From Persicaria tinctoria (lineage: Eukaryota > Streptophyta > Magnoliopsida > Caryophyllales > Polygonaceae): a stretch of DNA of 64,000 nt. A program made the translations under genes and the position numbers. The stretch is from assembly GCA_037127255.1 (NCBI GenBank), contig JBANSL010000014.1, positions 498,501 through 562,500 on the forward strand, written 5' to 3'. This document shows, one piece after another, positions 11,046-21,345 of this stretch (within the stretch, counting starts at the first letter, position 1; each line of letters opens with the position of its first letter). A model generated the notes under the pieces. The model was not told the DNA's origin, did no database searches, and saw only the letters and a program-made list of their open reading frames with translations.

Positions 11046-12301
11046 TATTATAATACTAAAACAGAGGCGTTGAAATCCTATGTGGCGGGCTCTGGCGCGA
11101 TTCGCTTACGTGTCTTTTTCTGGTGCAATCTGGCCGGATTTTTTGCCACGTCAATTAATGACGATCCAATATATTTAAGCCACGTTAGACGATAACCTCA
11201 TCTATTAATACATGTGTTATCCTATGTGTCCATTTCAATTAATGATTAAATTAATTTTTAGTATAAATATTCAACCTCATATCTTACAAAAATCTTATCT
11301 TTTTACCTCTAAGTTTTTTTATAAATATTTTATCTAGAAAAAAAATTTAAAACATATTATTTGAAGAATAAAATCTAATTATCAATTAATCAATGACTCT
11401 TTTCCCTTTGGATTGAATTTTACAAAAAGACTATATAATAAAAATCTTATCGATCAATATAATATTGATATTTTGGGATTCAATAAATGAAAACAACACA
11501 AAAGGTTGATAGATTACCGACTTCTTTAGTGGTTTAGAGATATAATCGGCTCAAGACAAATATTTACAAAATCATTTATTTTTTATTAATAGGCTTCATT
11601 CAAAAAAATTATAAAAAAACAATTAGATCGATATGTAAATAAAGCAAAATACTCCGTACCTTGATACAATATGATTTAATATATCGTATTTTTATGGTCT
11701 GATTTCATCTTTTATTGACCATTTACATCTAGATCGGTCGATCATTAACTAAAAAATTGTACGAGTTTATATATTCCATTGTATTTTTACAGTAGGTACA
11801 AATTTTTGTTTGCATATTTCTAGCCAATATCAATAATATATTTTAAAACAAAATCAAATTATACAAACAACCCTTTTCTTCTTGGTATGACCTACCGTTA
11901 TCCATATTTAATAATTTATATATCTCTAATTTGAATTCAGATATTCACAGTGAAATAAAGGAATAATAAAAATACAATAAGTGTTGTGCATAATTAAATG
12001 CCTATAACATATTTTCCATGAATTATTTTAAATGTAAACTTATTTGTTAACATAAATAGCTTACCAAAAAAAATTTGTACTTTTTTAACAAGAGATCAAA
12101 TATAATACGGGGTATATTAACAAAAAGACTCGTGTTTACAATAAAAAAATAACACAATTGAAGATATAAAAATTTATTCTCCAAAGGAAACATGGGTAAA
12201 AATTTTCTATTTTACTTATTAATTTATTTAAATCAATAAAAATTATTTTATATAAATCAAAGTTATAAAAAAACCGCGTACGACGCGGGTAGTAATACTA
12301 G
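11046..12301 (+). mobile_element. non-autonomous Helitron B, head-to-tail with A
   Basis: The 3' hairpin at 12274-12288 (CCGCGT, loop ACG, ACGCGG) is followed by CTAG at 12298-12301 and T. The 5' part (about 11050-11340) repeats the first 300 bases of Helitron A with few differences, including GTGGCGGGCTCTGGCGCGAT. It starts directly after the CTAG of A, without a clear TC, so its extreme 5' end is probably lost or shared. The interior is AT-rich and non-coding. Confidence 0.7.
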
Positions 12302-12806
12302 TTATACTCCTAAAGCCATATCTAATACAACGCTTTTGAGAATCCATTTAAAGTTATAATAAATGAAAGTTATTTTTATGGATTTTTAGATTTGTACAAT
12401 TCCCTCATACAGTCATACTCTATAGCTGATTTTAAGATATACTCCGTAAGTTGAAAGTGTCATTTTTTTTCTTCATAATTTCATTATTCAAATCTCATTA
12501 ATTTTATTATTCATCTTAACTAATAATTTTTATGTAGATATTATAACTAATTTCGTTATTCAATCTCATTTTATTATTCATCTAATTTATGACTAATTTA
12601 CCCAATCTTATTAATTTAAAATATATAAAGCTAATCACATACATTTGGTTTACTTTGATATAATTATGACTTTCAAATCAATATTTAAATTAATCTATTT
12701 TCCCATAATATTTTTAAAAAAAAAGATGAGATGTTGAGAGTTGATATATAAATGAAAGAGTTAAATATAAACAAATCGTACTCATCTTGACATTTTTGCT
12801 AAAATC
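12302..12806. other. AT-rich spacer
   Basis: Low-complexity A/T-rich sequence. It ends in the left target duplication of the LINE (12807-12824). No feature recognised. Confidence 0.4.
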
Positions 12807-12824
12807 AAGTATAATATTTATTTC

Positions 12825-15800
12825 CCCCAACCTCTCAAGATTCAGAAGGCTAAATAATGTAAAAGAAGAGCTCAATCTCATCACTCTCCCCTACGGTGGC
12901 TCCCCCTTCACCTGAAGAAAGAATAAGCAAATCATAAACAACACATATGAGAGACTTGATAGAATCATAGCTCATCAAGATATAGTTAATTGGTTCCCCT
13001 CCCTTCGAACCAAGCATCATACTTTCACTACATCAGACCATTGCCCCATCACCCTTCAGATTGGAAATTCACTACCTCGCAAGGGCTCTCCCTTCAGATT
13101 TGAGATGACTTGGACAACAAATCAAGCTTATGAGCAAATGGTAAGACAAGTCTGGAGTAACAATTTCAATGGCTCTCATGCCTACAAACTAATGCGCAAA
13201 CAAAAACTACTAAAAATAAACACGAAAAAATGGCGCAAGAACAATGTGAATAATATAACAAGACAACTTGAGTACGTAGAGTCCCAGATCTCAAATTTCC
13301 AAAACAAACTACCTTGGGGAGATATTACGAATAGTGAGAAAATGAAACTGGAAAGATTAGAACACAAAAAACATAGGCTTATAGAATACAATTACAAATT
13401 TTGGAAACAACGAGCCAAAACAAAACACCTCAACCTTTCTGATAGAAACACAAAATTCTTCCAGTCCTCGGTAAGAATTAAAAACTTCAAACAAATTACT
13501 ACCACCTTTGTCACAAAACAAGGCCAAACTATCTCAGATCTTGACAACATAGCTGACCATATTACCAAGGAGATGTCGGAAAGGTTTATTGGTAATCAAC
13601 AAAGAACCATTGATCCCCAAGAGATCTGGAATATTCAACCACAAATTACGAATGATGAAAATATGAGCCTTATAGCCATTCCAACCTCATCTGAAATCAA
13701 AAGAGTAATAGATGAAATGACAGAAGACAAAACCCCGGGACCTGATGGTTATCCTCCAGAATTCTACAAAAAATATTGGCAAATTGTAGGAAGTTCTCTA
13801 TGTAAAACGATCAAATCCTTTTTTCACTCTGGATACCTTTTATCTGAAATCAATCAAACTTTTATAGCCCTTATCCCAAAAATAGACAACCCATCAAACA
13901 TAAATCACTATCGACCGATCAGTCTCTGTAATACGATCTACAAGGTCATCTCCAAAATCCTAGCCAATAGATTAAAGCCTATCCTCCCAAAAATTATCAA
14001 CCCATTCCAAGGAGCCTTTGTGGAAGGTAGATCAATCCAAGATAATACTCTTATTGCCCATGAAATCTTTCACAGTTTCCATAAACAAAAAGGCAAAAAG
14101 GCTTGGATGGCCTTAAAGTTAGACATGGAGAAAGCGTATGACAAAATTAATTGGAGTTTCATACAAACCGTACTAAACAAATTTGGATTTCACCCAAGAT
14201 GGATTGATTGGGTAATGAAATGTATCTCTTCCACTACCTTTTCGGTCCTGGTTAACAACAGACCGGGCAAGCAATTCAACCCAAACAGAGGTATAAGGCA
14301 AGGTGATCACATAGCCCCTTATATTTTTGTAATAGTCATGGAAAGTCTTTCTAGAGAATTACATAAGGAAGCTCTCCTTGATGATTCCCTGGTTGGCATC
14401 AAACTAACTAAAGATGGCACACCTATACCTTTCCTCACATTTGCAGATGACACAATCATCTTTGCTAAAGCAGCCCATACAAGTCTTAACACAATACAAA
14501 ACATGAAAAACAATTTCTCCAATCTCTCAGGCCTTACGATAAACTATAACAAAAGCTCTATTCAATTCTCAAGAAATGTTAACCAAAACCTAGCGAGGGA
14601 TCTAGCACAAAGTATGGGTATTCCAATTTCTAAAACCCTCGAAAAATATCTGGGTATACCAATCCTAAATGGGCGTATCAAAAATAATATGTTTGAAGAA
14701 GCAATACAAAATCTCATAAAACAGTTATCGAAATGGAAGGCCTCTACCCTATCCCAAGCAGGTAGAGCAGTTCTTATACAAGCAAATCTGAGTTCTAAAA
14801 CAAACTACCTAATGCAAAACTTCCTGTTACCAAAAGGTGTTCTAAACCAGATTGATCAAATAAATAAAAACTTCTTCTGGAATAAGCTCAACTCTGAAAG
14901 GTATACACCCCTGATCTCCTGGGATAAAATCTGCAAAAGCAAACATCAAGGTGGGCTAGGCATTAGGAAAGCGGAAGAGCTCAATGAGAGCCTCCAAATG
15001 AAACTTCTCTAGAAAATCTACACAAATGAAAGCAACATCTGGGTACGAGTTATCAAAGAGAAGTACCTAACAAATCAAGGAATCCAACAAAGAACAAACC
15101 AGGACACCTCCTGGCAATTTGGAAGATTTCTCTCCATCCGGGAAAAAATTGAAAAAGGACTCTTATGGCTAGTAGGCAATGGTCAATCTATCAATGTTTG
15201 GAATGATCCTTGGATCCCAAACATAAGGCTAACAAATTTTCTAAATAACCATGATCCAAATATGAAGGTTAGTGATCTCATCTTAAATGACAAAACTTGG
15301 AATACCCATCTAATTAGCAACATGTTTCCATCTAACATTCAGAATGAAATTATCAAAATCTACATCCTAGATTGGGAGGTCCAAGATAAGCTTATATGGA
15401 AACCCGACCCCTCTGGAAACTTCTCCACAAAATCGGCAAAGACTATATCAAGAAATGAAGAACAAGTAATAGGAAACCACAAATGGATTTGGAACCTATG
15501 TCTACCACCAAGACAAAAAAAATTTCTTTGGAAAGTCATGTCAGATGGCCTCCCAACGAAAGAACGCCTAAATAGATACTTTAATAGAGTTCCGAGTCAA
15601 TGTTGCCTATGCAATCAAACAAGTGAAGACCTACATCATCTCCTCTTAGGATGTCAATATACGAGAGAAGTAATCGCCCGTTATGAACAAATGACAAAGG
15701 ATTATTTTCAACTCCCTAACAGAGATGGTAACCTAATCAACATAGAACAAGTCAAAGAGGACAACCGTAATTTTAATGATATAGTCTTCATATGGCTTGC

Positions 15801-16446
15801 CATTTGGGAGGCTAGAAACAACCACATCTTCAAAACAAAACATATAACCCCTCCGAACATAGTAACTCAAACTGCTATCTCTGCCATTAAAGAATGGAAT
15901 TATGCAAAACAGGAAAACATCAAACCAGGAACAAAGAACAAGAGATCAAGAGCAAAGTGGACCAAACCCCAAACATCTATCTATAAAATTAATGTAGATG
16001 GCTCCGTGAAACCCACGGGCGCCTGTCAGGTGGGGGGAGTTATCCGAAACTCTCAGGGTCATATTAAGGATATTTTTTACCAGGTAACGGAAAGAGGAAG
16101 TATCCTACAAACTGAAGCCTATGCTATTCAAATAGGAATGGAGCACGCCCGAAGATTAGGTATAAGAAGAATTGTCATTGAAGGAGATAACCAAGAGATT
16201 ATAAAGGCAATCAAGGAAGGAAAGAACACAAAGTGGGAAGTCTTACGTCAAGTACAACACATCAATCGGCTAAGAGAGCACTTTGATCATGTCGAATTCA
16301 ACCACTGCTACAGAGAAGCTAACAAGGTTGCAGACTATATAGCTAGAACTGATATCATTACGAATAGAAATACCATCCCTTTTAACAGGGAACTTTGTAC
16401 CATCATCCGTCAGGATGATCCAGGGAGTAAATTACATTTTATGTAA
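12825..16446 (+). pseudogene. LINE ORF2 remnant: endonuclease end, reverse transcriptase, zf-RVT, RNase H
   Basis: One frame is open across almost the whole region. It is broken by a TGA near 12914 and a TAG at 15010-15012, each one substitution from Trp. Order: the C-terminal part of the AP-type endonuclease (YERLDRI, then TSDHCPI); reverse transcriptase (GPDGYPPEFYKKYW, HYRPISL, LKLDMEKAYDKINW, catalytic FADD near 14440); a zf-RVT segment (QCCLCN...HHLLLGC); and an RNase H domain (about 15985-16370) with NVDGS, TEAYA, EGDNQ and ADYIA supplying the acidic residues. The two open stretches are 13105-15012 (635 codons from the first ATG) and 15013-16446. It is dead through 5' truncation and the stops, but the low number of lesions suggests a fairly recent insertion. 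Confidence 0.92.
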
Positions 16447-16477
16447 TTCTCCCTAATATTTGCCTACTGTTAAAAAA
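12825..16477 (+). mobile_element. 5'-truncated L1-type LINE with 18-bp target-site duplication
   Basis: The element is bounded by an identical 18-bp direct repeat, AAGTATAATATTTATTTC, at 12807-12824 and 16478-16495. Its 3' end is a short A-run (about 16472-16477). The 5' end falls inside the endonuclease domain, the classic outcome of target-primed reverse transcription that stops early. The ORF2 remnant it carries is listed separately. Confidence 0.9.
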
Positions 16478-16495
16478 AAGTATAATATTTATTTC

Positions 16496-18720
16496 TATGA
16501 GTTTTAATATATTGTAGATTGGTCATTGTTTTACATGGTCCTTTTCCCAAAGATTTAATATATATGATATTTTTATATTTAAGATATTTGATCAAATACA
16601 CAAACTGTAATCTTAAAAATAATTATATTTAAGATATTTGATCAATTAATTTAATTTAAAAATATATCGCACTTTCAAGGCGCGTGCACTATACTAGTAC
16701 ATATACTAATTAAACTCGATGCATGTATGCTTAATTATATGTGGCATCTCGTGGTTGATTTTGTTGGTAAAAAATTCCCGCCAATAAAAATATAAAATAT
16801 TATACTAGAGTTGTAATTCATGAAAAGTCACCATAAAATACAATCTATCTATATATAGATATTTTATTTAAGAAAAGTATAAATCTATCTATAGAACATA
16901 AAAATCAAGTATATTATATATTAATTCGATCGGTAAGGATCCCGTAAACAGAATCATATCAAGGCAAAAGCTCTTGCGTTATTGTTAGGGGTGCAGAAAT
17001 CAAGCAGCTTCATATTTCAAATCTCTAAATTGAAGGGAACTCTTTAATTCGGTCACAAGAGTTCGGATAGAGGAATTCAGTCACATTCATATATTAAGTA
17101 TTTTATAAAGGGATAAAAAGAAAATTAATGATCATATAATAAGACCTAACTAATTAAATATCCACCATCCAAGATTAGTTACCCCTAACTTCTTGCCCGT
17201 GTCGCTCAACGAACCCATTAATTCGCTCAGTAATCTCCCAATTTCGCTCGCGAATGTCCGCCTAACAATTTCGCCTCCCAATTTAGCTTCACAATTTCTA
17301 TTGTATTCGTTTGTCATCATAACATCAACACATATTCCCGATTGTATTCGCGAGTTTGTCAACATACATATATTTAACTGATAAATAGCTGACAATTCAA
17401 ATGAAGAAACAATGATACAATGAACCTAGTATGACACAGAGTTGACAACACAATGCCAGAAAGTTGACAAATGATGAAACATAAGCTGACAATATCAGCA
17501 TATATATAAATTCGTTTGTCATCAAGTTATCAGCACAATGACAAATAGCTGACAGAACGATGAAACTTAAGCTATCAAAGAATGATAGAAAGCTGACAAA
17601 AGTATGACAGATAGTTGACAAAAGGTTGAAATATAGTCATATTGCACATATTATAGCAGTGTAATTATCAACATATGATATCCCTACCATATACAGATGT
17701 TTATCAGCATACATATACCATATAATCCAACTACAATATAATATCAGATGTGTAAACATACTAATATCAGCAATGTAATTTCCCTAAAATTTGAAGCTCC
17801 GGGTGTCCTTCATAAGATCTACACAAATTAGTTCGTGATACCTATAAAGTTTATCTTGAGTAAACATACTAATTAATATCACCACCACACACAAGAGCTT
17901 CGATCGCCTTGATAATAAAAAAAAAAATACCACAACAACACCTGCAAAAAAATATGTAAAATCTAGAAGGTTAATAGTTGTTATACATGCCGACAAATGT
18001 AACTATGAAAGTAACAAAATATACATACCTAGTTTCATTTCATCTTTAATAATATCAGGAACTCTCTCTACACTGAATGTTGGTGTTGCTTCAAAGTTAT
18101 TGTAAATTTCACATTTCCATAAATGATGAGTCAGCCACACAGTTAAATTAACCTCATAAAGCTTCCTCAATTGCCTCATTATCATTAGTGTGCTTGTTAC
18201 AATCATACGCCAGAACCTTCATCTCTGCAATGTTAATCTCCAGCACCAGTCAATGCTCATTTTTAATATTGTAGGGTGTGTATATCTTGTTTGCATTGCT
18301 CCAATCTTTACCAAATTCCACAGGGAACAAACCAATAAAATAATTTGTAATATGTACGTTTCGGAACATCAGAAGCTACATCATATGAAGAGACAACACT
18401 AGGTAAATAGTATATAGAACCCAATGCAATGTAACAACATCCTGATATTCTGAAGGATTTTCTGATATTGGCTTCCGCATATAAATTAATAATTGCATAT
18501 AACAAAAAACTAAAATTAAAAATAAACTGCAAACACCAAAATTAATCGATCATATAATGTAGGTAGAAAGAATTATTAAAATGTACATATGAATAATCTT
18601 TATATTGTTAAATATAAATAAACGGATTATTTGATAACCTGCATCTACACTAAAAAAAATTTAGATTAAATCCATCTCTCTAGGTATATATGTACAGTGA
18701 TGATTGATGAGTGGCAGCAT
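16496..18720. other. AT-rich intergenic DNA, GACA-rich patch
   Basis: No gene is recognised. From about 17395 to 17635 imperfect TTGACAA/GCTGACAAA units recur every 20-40 bases on both strands. The short ORFs around 17.8-18.5 kb lack family features. Confidence 0.4.
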
Positions 18721-18721
18721 C

Positions 18722-18729
18722 TATAAATA
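18722..18729 (+). promoter_or_regulatory. TATA box of the germin-like gene
   Basis: TATAAATA lies 135 bases upstream of the germin-like start codon, a normal plant spacing allowing a leader of about 100 bases. Confidence 0.6.
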
Positions 18730-18863
18730 GGAGTTACTTCCTTTTGCCAGGATATCATCAAACTGGTATAGATCGAGAGTGGTTTTCCCTTAACCCATAT
18801 ATTATACAACTCTAGTCTCTGTAACAAGCTAGTTGTGCAGATTCATCCATCAATATCGATCGA

Positions 18864-19684
18864 ATGGCGAAGAGAGTAGAACTAGTATGTTTGTGGTTGA
18901 TGGGGTTGGCTTTAGGAGTTGCTTATGCCACTGATCCTAACCAACTTCAAGATTTTTGTGTTGCTGTCAACAACACTGATTCCTACGGCCACGATGGATC
19001 TCAATGTACGTATGTCTTAATTATATATATTCTTACTTGAATTGGTGCTATTTATATACATACTTAATTCCATACACATGAACAAATTATATATTAATAG
19101 TAACTATATACACACACATAAATGCAGTGCTTGTAAACGGGCTATTTTGCAAGAACCCTAAGGACGTAAAACCCGAAGACTTCCTCTACCGGGGGCTCAA
19201 CGTCGACCCAGAGTACATCATCGAGAAGCTAGGCATCAACTTCACCTTGGTCACCGCCGACAACCTACCTGGGCTCAACACCATGGGGATCTCTGTAGGG
19301 CGCGTGGATTACGCCCCTTACGGCCTCGTCCCTCCCCACACCCACCCGCGTGCCACAGAGATCATCGTCGTCCTCAAGGGCACCCTCGCCGTAGGATTCG
19401 TCACCTCCGACCTCCCCAACAACAAAGGGAACAAGCTCTACTCGCAGGTCCTCAAGCCAGGCGACGTGTACGTCTTCCCAGAGGGCCTCATCCACTACCA
19501 GCAGAACGTGGGACCCACCCCTGCAGCTGTCATCAACGCCTACAGTAGCCAGAACCCTGGCATTCTTACCATTGCCACCGCGGTGTTCGGGTCGAAGCCG
19601 AGTATCTCCGACGACGTCCTCTCCAAGTCCTTCCATGTGGATACCAGTCTTATTCATAAGCTTGAGTCTGGGTGTGACGTTTAA
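18864..19684 (+). CDS. germin-like protein (secreted cupin)
   Basis: Two exons, 18864-19005 and 19128-19684, encode 232 residues. The first 22 residues form a signal peptide (LVCLWLMGLALGVAYA), so the protein should be extracellular or apoplastic. The mature chain begins TDPNQLQDFCVA. Cys32 and Cys55 would form the conserved germin disulfide. Germin box 1 is GLVPPHTHPRATEIIVVLKG, with manganese ligands His118, His120 and Glu125. Box 2 is GDVYVFPEGLIHYQQN, with His170. Germin-like proteins are hexameric Mn enzymes, often with superoxide dismutase and sometimes oxalate oxidase activity; activity cannot be told from sequence here. The length and single intron are normal for the family. Exon 2 is much more GC-rich than its surroundings. 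Confidence 0.94.
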
Positions 19685-20099
19685 TAATTAATTAACAAGA
19701 GTACCTAAAAATAATCCAAATGATCCATCGGATCTGTTACTATGTAGCTCAAATTAAATAATTGTTCAAGTACCTATATAGCTATAGCTAATTAGGCACA
19801 CCAAGCTATAGTACTTGGACAAAAATAATGTATCCATCGATCTGTACGTGAATGGTAAGTTCAATATATGTTGTTTCTTTGATTTTGAATCGGCCGGATT
19901 GAAAAAATAGAAAGTACTTGTATATAAGATTGTATAAGCAGTGAGAGACCCAGAACCCGATCGATAAGGGTGCAGGCCACATCGCTGCTAGATGACAACG
20001 AATAACACGAACTCGTACAACATATAACGTTTTCAACACTACAAAATAACGATAAAAAATAAAAGAGTTCACTAGTGCAAAAATTTCTTCAATACCAAT
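19685..20099. other. 3' flank of the germin-like gene
   Basis: 3' UTR and AT-rich spacer; no further feature seen. Confidence 0.4.
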
Positions 20100-20475
20100 T
20101 AGAGTTTTATATTGAAATAATTCAGCTCGACAGGGGGTAAATCCATTTTATATGGGTGTTCATACCCTGGAAATGTTGAAGGATCGATAACCTCATTATC
20201 AATGCACTTGAAAACATCCTTTTCAATCGAGCAAACAAAACTCTTAGAGAGAAAGTCGATCATCTCTTATTTTATTGTGCAAATATGGCTTGATAATACC
20301 CATGACAGAGAATTAAAACTCTTTTCACTATAGTTTTTACAACTGGTAACACTAAAACCAACTCGATGAGACGATATACCAAATCAAAAGCTTTGTGAAT
20401 TCCTGCATCAACCATCTTTTTAGTTACATCACCAATATCTTGCAAAGTAGAAAATCCGACATTTTTCCTCATTTA
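20100..20475 (-). pseudogene. relic of hAT transposase C-terminal dimerisation region
   Basis: Read on the minus strand, 20472 down to 20272 encodes a stretch with FSTLQDIGDVTKKMV and LVYRLIELVLVLPV. After a frame change the segment continues with SKSFVCSIEKDVFKCIDNEV and ends YFNIKL-stop. These are the order and spelling of the hAT dimerisation region of plant TTF-type/ZMYM1-like transposases. At least one frameshift and the lack of the rest of the protein show it is a relic. No element ends were found. Confidence 0.65.
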
Positions 20476-20550
20476 AAACTTCCGTAACATTTTACCTAAT
20501 TGTCGAAATGAGTAATATAATATCTCATTTCAAAGCTCTCGAAATAAATT

Positions 20551-20624
20551 ATACTACGTACGTAGTATGTAAATGGACTTGATAAATTATACATCTTGCA
20601 TACTACGTACGTAGTATGCAAGAT
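20551..20624. repeat. pair of perfect palindromes around TACTACGTACGTAGTA
   Basis: An 18-bp perfect palindrome lies at 20551-20568. A 32-bp perfect palindrome lies at 20593-20624, centred between 20608 and 20609. Both share the core TACTACGTACGTAGTA. They sit 24 bases apart between the hAT relic and the OGDH relic. Confidence 0.85.
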
Positions 20625-20654
20625 TTGGTGCTTCAGACGGATAAAATGACATGG

Positions 20655-21010
20655 TGGATATGCTGAGCATCAATCTCACTGTGGCCAAATCGACGATACA
20701 ACACAAAATCAACCACAACGTAACATCAGAGTGAACAGTCAGGCAGCAACCTCACAGTCACAGGCATGAACCACTGCCTCTAAATCATCAACATTTGCAT
20801 GGAAGTGATGGGCATCCGAAGCCTTGGCCACATCATTGTCGAATAATACTGCTTTGCTCTCGTTTTCCCAGCACCATCAAGCAAAATCGCCAACATTTCC
20901 TGTATACATTACCGGGGTTGCAATGCCGTCAGAAATATGCATGTACTCGTAACTAATGCTTCCACGATAGGAGGTGTTTTTCAGTCAAATCGGATTACTT
21001 TGCTGCAACG
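20655..21010 (-). pseudogene. decayed fragment copy of the OGDH gene
   Basis: About 20670-20835 matches the OGDH exon-1 region at 25070-25220 (shared words GGCCAAATCGACGATA, ACTGCCTCTAAATCATCA, GCCTTGGCCACATC). It then jumps to a segment like 25440-25470 (TGCTTTGCTCTCGTTTTCCC) and then to one like 25955-26000 (AATATGCATGTACTC). Parts of the parent exon are missing and indels destroy the frame. It lies 3' of the intact gene in the same orientation, so it is an internally deleted partial duplicate. Confidence 0.8.
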
Positions 21011-21345
21011 TAGTAACTTGACTCATCAATTGGAACCTACCAAATGTAGCAATCACGAGAATTAGCTCTAATATTTACACTGAAACAAAAATAAACACTC
21101 AGAATCAACACCCACATCACAATGTACGCAGACATGAAATGGGAAAAGGCCCATACCTTGAACTGCATAAAACATTTATGCAATCGAAACAGATCATCTC
21201 TTAGGTTTATTTGTTATCATTACCTTCGAAATTTAACTACAGCGCCCCTCAACTTCTTTCAGTATGCAACCAAACATGATGGAAACATGTCAAAAACAAC
21301 TCTCAGTATAAACTGCCTACTAAATCCATCTCTACTCTGAGGTGT

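Noticed and set aside
19265..19657. 130-codon ORF antisense to the germin-like gene
   Set aside because: Mirror frame of a GC-rich exon; no independent support.
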